NCBI GenBank assembly: GCA_016283605.1
Contig: JAEENF010000033.1
Coordinates: 1 to 21,287, forward strand
Length of the DNA: 21,287 nt
Reading direction: 5' to 3'
Source of the DNA: Prevotella sp.
GTDB taxonomy: Bacteria; Bacteroidota; Bacteroidia; Bacteroidales; Bacteroidaceae
This document shows positions 15,700 through 21,287 of the stretch, one piece after another. Every line of letters begins with the position of its first letter. The first letter of the stretch is position 1. Below the pieces are notes generated by a model. The model saw only the letters and a program-made list of their open reading frames with translations, was not told where the DNA came from and made no database searches. Made by a program: the position numbers and the translations under genes.

Positions 15700-17199
15700 A
15701 TGTTATCAGAAAAAGACTTAAAGCAAATTGCTCAGAAGGGTATCACCCAGGAGCAAATCGAGAATCAGTTGAATGAGTTTAAAACCGGTTTCCCCTTCCT
15801 GAAGCTGGAGGCTGCCGCTGCCATCGGACGTGGCATCATTGCCCCTGATGCCACTGCGCGCAAGCAGTACGAAGACATCTGGAATGCCTATAAGGCCGCA
15901 GGCAACAAAATCGTAAAGTTCGTTCCCGCTTCTGGTGCTGCCAGCCGCATGTTCAAGAACATGTTCGCTTTCGTCGATGCCGACTACGACGTGCCCACCA
16001 CAGACTTCGAGAAGAAGTATTTCGACTCGATCGAGAAGTTCGCCTTCTATGAGACCCTCGATGCCGTCTGCGTGAAAAACGAGGGCAAAGGCATCAAGGC
16101 CCTCATCGCCGAGGGTAACTACAAGGCTGTGGCTGCCAACATGCTCAAGGCCGAGGGGCTGAACTACGGTCAACTGCCAAAGGGTCTGCTACTCTTCCAC
16201 AAGTACGCCGAGGGACCGCGCACCCCGATGGAGGAACACCTCGTGGAGGGTGCCCTCTATGCCGCCTCGAATGGTGAGGCGCATGTCCATTTCACCGTCT
16301 CTCACGAGCACATGGAACTTTTCAAGGCCAAAGTAGCAGAGAAGGCTGACACGTTCGCCAAGAAGTATGGCATCAAGTACGACATCACCTTCTCCGAGCA
16401 GAAACCCTCGACGGACACCGTTGCCGCCAATCCCGACAATACGCCGTTCCGCAACGACGACGGCTCGCTGCTGTTCCGTCCGGGTGGTCACGGAGCTCTC
16501 ATCGAGAACCTCAACGAAATCGAGGCCGACGTCATCTTCATCAAGAACATCGACAACGTGGTGCCCGACCGTCTGAAACCTGAGACCGTTGAGTGGAAAC
16601 AGGTGATCGCCGGTGTACTCGTATCGCTACAGAAACAGGCCTTCGAGTATCTGCGTATCCTCGATGCCGGTGCCTCTGAGGCACAGTTGGCAGAGATTGC
16701 CCAGTTCGTCAGCGAGAAGCTCTGTACCGATGCCAAGGGCAAGAAGGCCGATGCCGCCTATCTGCGTGAGAAGCTCAACCGTCCGATGCGTGTCTGTGGC
16801 GTCGTCAAGAACGTCGGAGAGCCTGGTGGAGGTCCGTTCCTCACCTACAACCAGGATGGTACCGTTAGCCTTCAGATCCTCGAGAGCTCGCAGATCGACA
16901 CCAACAATGAGGCTTATATGAAGATGTTCACGCAGGGTACGCACTTCAACCCTGTCGATCTCGTCTGCGCCGTCAAGGACTATAAGGGCCAACCCTTCAA
17001 TCTGCCCGAGTTCGTCGACAAGACCACTGGTTTCATCTCTTCTAAATCGAAAGCCGGTAAGGAGTTGAAAGCTTTGGAGTTACCAGGCTTGTGGAATGGT
17101 GCCATGAGCAACTGGAGCACCGTCTTTGTTGAAGTGCCGCTCGGCACCTTCAACCCCGTAAAGACGGTCAACGACCTCCTCCGCGACCAGCATCAGTAA
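15700..17199 (+). CDS. DUF4301 family protein, possible sugar-1-phosphate nucleotidyltransferase-like fold
   Basis: The product is 499 residues, cytoplasmic (no signal peptide or membrane segment), recognised as the Bacteroidetes DUF4301 family of unknown function. Three motifs suggest a UDP-sugar-pyrophosphorylase-like fold: FVPASGAASRMFK at 74-86 recalls the Gly-rich nucleotide loop ending in G-x-R-M; FRPGGHGAL at 259-267 recalls the P-x-G-H/N-G motif; and IKNIDNVV at 281-288 recalls the N-x-D-N metal and nucleotide motif. VGEPGGGPFL near 374 is also conserved-looking. This functional link is inference, not established. The gene diverges from the RSH gene and ends at a strong hairpin shared with a convergent phosphohexomutase, an enzyme that would supply sugar 1-phosphates. 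The codon use, rich in GCC, AAG and CTC, suggests good expression. Confidence 0.85.
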   Translation: MLSEKDLKQIAQKGITQEQIENQLNEFKTGFPFLKLEAAAAIGRGIIAPDATARKQYEDIWNAYKAAGNKIVKFVPASGAASRMFKNMFAFVDADYDVPTTDFEKKYFDSIEKFAFYETLDAVCVKNEGKGIKALIAEGNYKAVAANMLKAEGLNYGQLPKGLLLFHKYAEGPRTPMEEHLVEGALYAASNGEAHVHFTVSHEHMELFKAKVAEKADTFAKKYGIKYDITFSEQKPSTDTVAANPDNTPFRNDDGSLLFRPGGHGALIENLNEIEADVIFIKNIDNVVPDRLKPETVEWKQVIAGVLVSLQKQAFEYLRILDAGASEAQLAEIAQFVSEKLCTDAKGKKADAAYLREKLNRPMRVCGVVKNVGEPGGGPFLTYNQDGTVSLQILESSQIDTNNEAYMKMFTQGTHFNPVDLVCAVKDYKGQPFNLPEFVDKTTGFISSKSKAGKELKALELPGLWNGAMSNWSTVFVEVPLGTFNPVKTVNDLLRDQHQ

Positions 17200-17204
17200 A
17201 CACA

Positions 17205-17231
17205 AAAAGCCCGCCAGACCGGCGGGCTTTT
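17205..17231. terminator. Bidirectional terminator between DUF4301 and mutase genes
   Basis: AAAAGCCCGCC (17205-17215) pairs perfectly with GGCGGGCTTTT (17221-17231) around a 5-nt loop. The GC-rich core with A tract on the left and T tract on the right makes a standard intrinsic terminator in both directions for the convergent genes. Confidence 0.93.
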
Positions 17232-17248
17232 ATAATAGCATCTGTTTT

Positions 17249-18994
17249 CTAGAGATTCAGATCTTTCTTCAGTGCTTCGATCTTTGCCTCGGCCTTCTTC
17301 GTGCAGGCCTCGTAGTCGGCAGCACCCTTGAAGGCAGGATCCTTCACCTCAGTATAGAACTTAATCTTCGGTTCGGTACCAGAAGGACGGACAGAGACCT
17401 TCGTACCATCCTCACAGAACCACTGGAGCACATTCGAAGTATCAGGCATATTGAGCTTCTCAACACTGCCGTCAGCCTTCTTGGCCTCAAGGGTCTTATA
17501 GTCCTTCCACAGACAGACCTTCGAGCCACCCAGCGACTTCGGAGGATTAGCGCGGAAGTCGGTCATCATCTGCTTGATTTCGTCGGCACCAGTCTTACCT
17601 GGACGAACCACATTGATGGTCACCTCCTTCGAGAAACCGTACTCCTTGTAGATGTTCATCAGCAGGTCGTAAAGTGTCATACCGTTGTCGCGGGCCCAGG
17701 CGGCAATCTCACAAATCAGACAGATTGAAGCTGGGGAGTCCTTATCGCGTACCTTATCAAATGGCAGGAAACCGAATGATTCCTCACCACCACCGATGTA
17801 CTTCTTCTTGCCCTCATTGACGCGAATCTCGTTGGCAATCCACTTAAAGCCAGTGTAGCAGTCCTTCAACTCAACGCCGTTCTTTTTAGCAATCTCGGCA
17901 ATGACCTCAGTGGTTACGATGGTCTTTACCAGGAACTCGTTGCCCTTCAGCTGGCCGAGCTTCTTCTTGTTGGCGATGATGTACCAAGAGAACATCATAC
18001 AGGTCTGGTTACCATTCAGGATCTCCCACTCTCCCTTCGAGTTGCGGCAGACGATAGCCAAGCGATCGGCGTCAGGGTCAGAAGCAATCACGAGGTCGGC
18101 ATTGAGCTTTGTACCCAGCTTCATACCCAAGGTCATAGCCTCGGCATTCTCTGGGTTCGGGCTGACAACCGTTGGGAAGTTGCCGTCAATAACCATCTGC
18201 TCAGGAACAACGTGGATGTTCTGGAAGCCCCAAGAGCGCAGAGCCATCGGGATGATGACGCGGCCTGTACCGTGCATGGGCGAATAGACGATATTGAGGT
18301 CCTTCTGGCGCAGGATGACGTCCTGGTCAACCATGGCCTCCTTGACAGCCTGGATGTAGTCCCAGTCCATCTCACCACCGATAGGAATGATGAGGTCTTT
18401 GTTGCCCTCGAACTTCACATCCTCAATCTTCACCTTGTTCACCTCGTCGATGATACCCTTGTCGTGCGGAGCCAGCACCTGTGCACCGTCGTCCCAGTAA
18501 GCCTTGTAGCCGTTGTATTCGCGTGGGTTGTGGGAAGCGGTGACATTGACACCAGCCTGACAGCCGAGCTGACGGATAGCGAACGAAATCTCAGGCGTAG
18601 GACGCAGACTTTCGAAGAGATAAACCTTGATGCCGTTAGCCGAGAAGATGTCGGCAACGGTCTCAGCGAACATACGGCCGTTGTTACGGCAGTCGTGACC
18701 TACAACAACGGCACTCTGCTTACCAGGGAATGCCTTGTTGATGTAGTTGGCGAAACCCTGTGTAGCCATACCCACGATGTACTTGTTCATGCGGTTCGTA
18801 CCAGCACCCATAATGCCGCGCAGACCACCCGTACCGAACTCGAGGTTCTGATAGAAAGCGTCAATGAGATCCGACTTGTCGGGGTTGTCCAACATAGCCT
18901 GTACTTCCTTACGTGTCTCCTCATCAAAGGCCGGAGAAAGCCATTCTTTTGCAATTGCCTCACACTGGGCAATCAGTTGTGCATTATCTGCCAT
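17249..18994 (-). CDS. Alpha-D-phosphohexomutase (phosphoglucomutase/phosphomannomutase)
   Basis: This enzyme interconverts hexose 6-phosphate and 1-phosphate, linking glycolysis to sugar-nucleotide and glycan synthesis. It has 581 residues, the same length class as Bacillus PgcA. All four family signatures are present in order: the phosphoserine loop TASHNPREYNG (152-162, S154), the metal loop DPDADR (306-311), the sugar-specificity loop GGEESFGF (402-409) and the phosphate-binding loop RPSGTEPK (535-542). GEES-type loops occur in enzymes acting on glucose or mannose phosphates, so either substrate is possible and no gene symbol is given. It converges with the DUF4301 gene and lies about 100 bp downstream of the TPR gene, probably with its own promoter. 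The family is certain; the substrate is not. Confidence 0.93.
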   Translation of the reverse strand: MADNAQLIAQCEAIAKEWLSPAFDEETRKEVQAMLDNPDKSDLIDAFYQNLEFGTGGLRGIMGAGTNRMNKYIVGMATQGFANYINKAFPGKQSAVVVGHDCRNNGRMFAETVADIFSANGIKVYLFESLRPTPEISFAIRQLGCQAGVNVTASHNPREYNGYKAYWDDGAQVLAPHDKGIIDEVNKVKIEDVKFEGNKDLIIPIGGEMDWDYIQAVKEAMVDQDVILRQKDLNIVYSPMHGTGRVIIPMALRSWGFQNIHVVPEQMVIDGNFPTVVSPNPENAEAMTLGMKLGTKLNADLVIASDPDADRLAIVCRNSKGEWEILNGNQTCMMFSWYIIANKKKLGQLKGNEFLVKTIVTTEVIAEIAKKNGVELKDCYTGFKWIANEIRVNEGKKKYIGGGEESFGFLPFDKVRDKDSPASICLICEIAAWARDNGMTLYDLLMNIYKEYGFSKEVTINVVRPGKTGADEIKQMMTDFRANPPKSLGGSKVCLWKDYKTLEAKKADGSVEKLNMPDTSNVLQWFCEDGTKVSVRPSGTEPKIKFYTEVKDPAFKGAADYEACTKKAEAKIEALKKDLNL

Positions 18995-19044
18995 AGTTCT
19001 TCGTTTTTTTATTTTGTTTTAGATTATAACTAAATTCTGATTGA

Positions 19045-19052
19045 CAAAATTA
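19045..19052 (-). promoter_or_regulatory. Possible -7 box of the mutase gene
   Basis: On the minus strand, TAATTTTG fits TAnnTTTG and lies about 50 bp before the ATG at 18994. There is no TTTG at the expected -33 position. A weak A/T stem (19077-19082 with 19089-19094) at the end of the TPR gene may separate the two units. Confidence 0.35.
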
Positions 19053-19093
19053 CGAAGAATTCTGCAAAGACGGATGAAAAAGCACAAACTTTT

Positions 19094-20284
19094 TTATTTC
19101 TTTAAGATTTTGTCGATTTCGTCGAACTGTTTTCCCATGTTCAGGTTGAAGTAGATACGATAGAGTGCCGGTGCCCATTTCTGGGTGTCCTGCGGAGCCA
19201 ATTGACGGTATTTCTCCATATAGGGCAGCGCCTTCTGATACATGGCCTTGATCTGTTTCTTATGACGTTTCGGATCCATCCGCAGGGCAATATTTAGATA
19301 AGCCGTACCACCATTGAAATAAGCATCGGCCATCTGGTTGTTGACAGTCAACAGACGGTCGGTATAGGTCAGACTCTGCGCATATTGTTCCTGTTGTAAT
19401 AAGACGTTCGACTTGGCAAAGAGAAACAACTCGTTGAGCGAATCGGCCTCAAGGGCATAATTGACAACGCGCAACGCCTCTTCGGTCTGTCCTCTGCGGG
19501 TATAGATATCCATCAGCCGGGGGAAGAAATAAGGTAATGTCGGGAAGGCTTTGAAACCCGTTTCCAGCGTTGCCACATACATCGAGTCGTCTTTCAGCTG
19601 ACGCCACGACTCGGCTGTATACTGTAAGGTCCAGTCGCGTTTGGAGGAATCTCGCAAAGCCAGTTCACGATGACGCAGCGTCAGGACGGCATCCTGCATG
19701 CGGAACCCGCTGTAGGTGGCCCAGTAAGCGGCCTCGGCCATACGCGGGTCGCTGTCAAAGTCGTAACCCGTGAACAGAGGTTGACGGGGACAGTCGATGT
19801 AGGTCTCGAAATAATCGTAGGCTTTCTTGTAGTCACCTTTCCTGACGAAGAAAGAGCCACCAAAGAACAGGTTCTGTCTGTAGACCTGCATCTGTCTGGC
19901 CAGGTCCTTGCGCAGTTCCGGCTCTACCCTGCCCTTCTTGTCGGGACGGGCATCGAGGGAGTCGAGTGTGAAGGCGATTGTAAACATTTTACGGATCAGT
20001 CCGAAAAACTGTGCCGTATCCTGTTGTTTCTTCATATAGAACTTCTCATTGGCCTGTTCGTACTGTTTCTCCACACTCTGAAGCCAGATCTCGTAGATGC
20101 GTTTGTTCTCCTGATTAGCAGAGTCCTTCAACAAGTCGGTCATCAATTTCTCGGCCTTGTCAAAATTCTTCCCGCTTTTCAGGATTGTTCTGGCATCCCC
20201 GATCTGCTTCCGTTGGGCGCTAAGAGGCAACGTCAGCAATACCAAATATATGAGCGTAACAATATGTTTCCTGATGGTCATCAT
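19094..20284 (-). CDS. Exported TPR-repeat protein
   Basis: The product is 396 residues. A signal peptide (MMTIRKHIVTLIYLVLLTLPLSA, cleavage before Q24) leads to an all-helical protein. Recognisable TPR-type helix pairs lie at about 265-395, for example TEEALRVVNYALEADSLNEL, EQYAQSLTYTDRLLTV and ADAYFNGGTAYLNIALRMDP. The first half (about 25-130) is charged and helical with less clear repeats. TPR proteins of this exported kind act as periplasmic or outer-membrane-associated scaffolds; no specific partner can be named from the sequence. Either of two adjacent ATG codons (20284 or 20281) could be the start. The gene has the best-placed consensus promoter of the window and stands alone, with the mutase following after 99 bp. 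Confidence 0.75.
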   Translation of the reverse strand: MMTIRKHIVTLIYLVLLTLPLSAQRKQIGDARTILKSGKNFDKAEKLMTDLLKDSANQENKRIYEIWLQSVEKQYEQANEKFYMKKQQDTAQFFGLIRKMFTIAFTLDSLDARPDKKGRVEPELRKDLARQMQVYRQNLFFGGSFFVRKGDYKKAYDYFETYIDCPRQPLFTGYDFDSDPRMAEAAYWATYSGFRMQDAVLTLRHRELALRDSSKRDWTLQYTAESWRQLKDDSMYVATLETGFKAFPTLPYFFPRLMDIYTRRGQTEEALRVVNYALEADSLNELFLFAKSNVLLQQEQYAQSLTYTDRLLTVNNQMADAYFNGGTAYLNIALRMDPKRHKKQIKAMYQKALPYMEKYRQLAPQDTQKWAPALYRIYFNLNMGKQFDEIDKILKK

Positions 20285-20309
20285 CTTTTTACCTGTCCAA
20301 AATGCGGTG

Positions 20310-20341
20310 CAAAGTTAGTACAAAAGCCGCGAATAACCAAA
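20310..20341 (-). promoter_or_regulatory. Promoter of the TPR gene
   Basis: On the minus strand, TTTG (20341-20338), exactly 20 bp, then TAACTTTG (20317-20310) is a full Bacteroidetes consensus match. The leader would be about 25 nt. Confidence 0.8.
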
Positions 20342-20435
20342 TTAATTTGATTTTTCTAACAAATGAGTACAAAGAAGGGGTATGAGGGTCTTTAGTATAT
20401 AATAAAGAATGTACGCGTTAAAAAACAAATTACTT

Positions 20436-21287
20436 ATGAAGAGATTATCGGTAATGATTAGTACGTTGCTGTTGTCTGCAACGACCATTTATGCACAGTA
20501 TCCCCAACTCACCGACGAGGCGAAGAAACTCATCGAGACACAAAAGGCCCAATGGGCTGCACATAGCGATTCCGCCTGGCAAGTGGCTTTCCCCATCGTG
20601 GTGAAGGAAGCCAAGGAGGGTCGTCCGTACGTACCCTGGGCGGGTATGCCCTACGACCTGAAGCAAGCCAAGATCCCAGCCTTCCCGGGTGCTGAGGGCG
20701 GTGGCATGTATAGCTTTGGCGGTCGTGGAGGAAAAGTACTCACAGTGACCAACCTCAACGATGACGGTCCCGGTTCCTTCCGTTGGGCCTGTGAACAAGG
20801 CGGTGCACGTATCATTGTGTTCAATGTGAGTGGCATCATCCGTCTGAAATCCCCCATCTACGTGCGTGCGCCCTATATCACCATTGCAGGTCAGACGGCT
20901 CCCGGCGAGGGTGTCTGTATCGCAGGCGAGTCATTCCAGGTGGACACCCACGATGTCATCGTGCGCCACATGCGTTTCCGTCGTGGTGATACCAACGTGA
21001 TGAACCGTGAGGACAGCTTCGGTGGCAACCCCGTAGGCAATATCATGATCGACCACTGTTCCTGTGAGTGGGGACTCGACGAGAATATCTCCTTCTACCG
21101 TCACATGTTCGATATGAACAATGGCAAGCCCAAGGAGAAGAAACCGACGGTGAACGTGACCATCCAGAACACCATTTCTGCGAAGGCCCTTGACACCTGG
21201 AACCACGCCTTCGGTTCGACCATCGGTGGCGAGAACACCACTTTTATGCGTAACCTCTGGGCGGACAATACCGGCCGTAACCCCAGC
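20436..21287 (+). CDS. Secreted pectate lyase-like protein, PL1 type (cut by window edge)
   Basis: The frame is open from the ATG at 20436 to the window end: 284 codons without a stop. It starts with a signal peptide (about 1-21, MKRLSVMISTLLLSATTIYA). FPGAEGGGMYSFGGRGG and VTNLNDDGPGSFRWA at about 75-110 are the classic opening of the parallel beta-helix of pectate lyases, followed by YITIAGQTAPGEGV, VIVRHMRFRRGD and IDHCSCEWGLDEN. The last resembles the wDHCS-type calcium-binding region of PL1. Such enzymes cleave polygalacturonate by beta-elimination outside the cytoplasm or at the cell surface. With the GH106-like enzyme it fits pectin degradation. No good promoter was found in the 150 bp upstream, and the catalytic Arg and any C-terminal modules lie outside the window. 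Confidence 0.88.
   Translation, partial: MKRLSVMISTLLLSATTIYAQYPQLTDEAKKLIETQKAQWAAHSDSAWQVAFPIVVKEAKEGRPYVPWAGMPYDLKQAKIPAFPGAEGGGMYSFGGRGGKVLTVTNLNDDGPGSFRWACEQGGARIIVFNVSGIIRLKSPIYVRAPYITIAGQTAPGEGVCIAGESFQVDTHDVIVRHMRFRRGDTNVMNREDSFGGNPVGNIMIDHCSCEWGLDENISFYRHMFDMNNGKPKEKKPTVNVTIQNTISAKALDTWNHAFGSTIGGENTTFMRNLWADNTGRNPS

Noticed and set aside
16189..16491. Minus-strand open frames within the DUF4301 gene
   Set aside because: They are shadows of a strongly codon-biased gene; no start signals or motifs support them.
20285..20435. Promoter for the pectate lyase
   Set aside because: No TAnnTTTG with a suitable TTTG is present on the plus strand here. TTTG at 20346-20349 has no -7 partner, so no call was made.
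1..21287. CRISPR arrays, tRNA or rRNA genes, insertion sequences, phage genes, riboswitches
   Set aside because: Nothing convincing was seen by reading: no regularly spaced repeats, no transposase or integrase motifs, and intergenic gaps are all about 210 bp or less.

Overview
The window looks like a chromosomal segment of a Bacteroidales bacterium, most likely Prevotella or a close relative. Four things point there: the conserved gyrA/clpC divergent pair, proteins typical of the group (C10 protease with dockerin, DUF4301, a Cbp1-like lipoprotein, a GH106-like enzyme), almost no Shine-Dalgarno sequences, and repeated matches to the Bacteroidetes promoter (TTTG, about 20 bp, TAnnTTTG). This assignment is inferred from gene content and motifs, not from a database search.

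Layout. At 1-1204 (-) is the N-terminal part of gyrA, cut by the window edge; clpC (1414-3954, +) diverges from it. A tight minus-strand block runs from 10695 down to 3965. In transcription order it holds a cohesin-like exported protein, a C10 cysteine protease with a C-terminal dockerin, a Cbp1-like coiled-coil lipoprotein, a LysM protein, a small outer-membrane-type protein and glutamine-dependent NAD synthetase. Gaps are 6 to 22 bp, and a full-consensus promoter lies upstream of the first gene, so this reads as one six-gene operon. Diverging from it is a GH106-like glycoside hydrolase (10828-13485, +). A long RSH-type (p)ppGpp synthetase follows (13489-15594, -). It diverges, from back-to-back promoters, from a DUF4301 protein (15700-17199, +). 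A phosphohexomutase (17249-18994, -) and an exported TPR protein (19094-20284, -) come next. The window ends inside a PL1-type pectate lyase (20436 onwards, +).

How the genes fit together. There is housekeeping (gyrase, Clp ATPase, NAD synthesis, stringent response, hexose-phosphate mutase) mixed with secreted degradative functions (C10 protease, GH106-like enzyme, pectate lyase) suited to a polysaccharide- and protein-degrading gut or oral anaerobe. No SusC/SusD pair, transposase, integrase, CRISPR array, tRNA or rRNA was seen, and no gene-free stretch exceeds about 210 bp.

The most interesting points are: the adjacent cohesin-like and dockerin genes, which may be a cognate pair; an RSH protein whose hydrolase metal site is lost but whose synthetase is kept; glycines at both main quinolone-contact positions of GyrA; a DUF4301 protein with nucleotidyltransferase-like motifs; and perfect 11-bp hairpins at all three convergent gene junctions.
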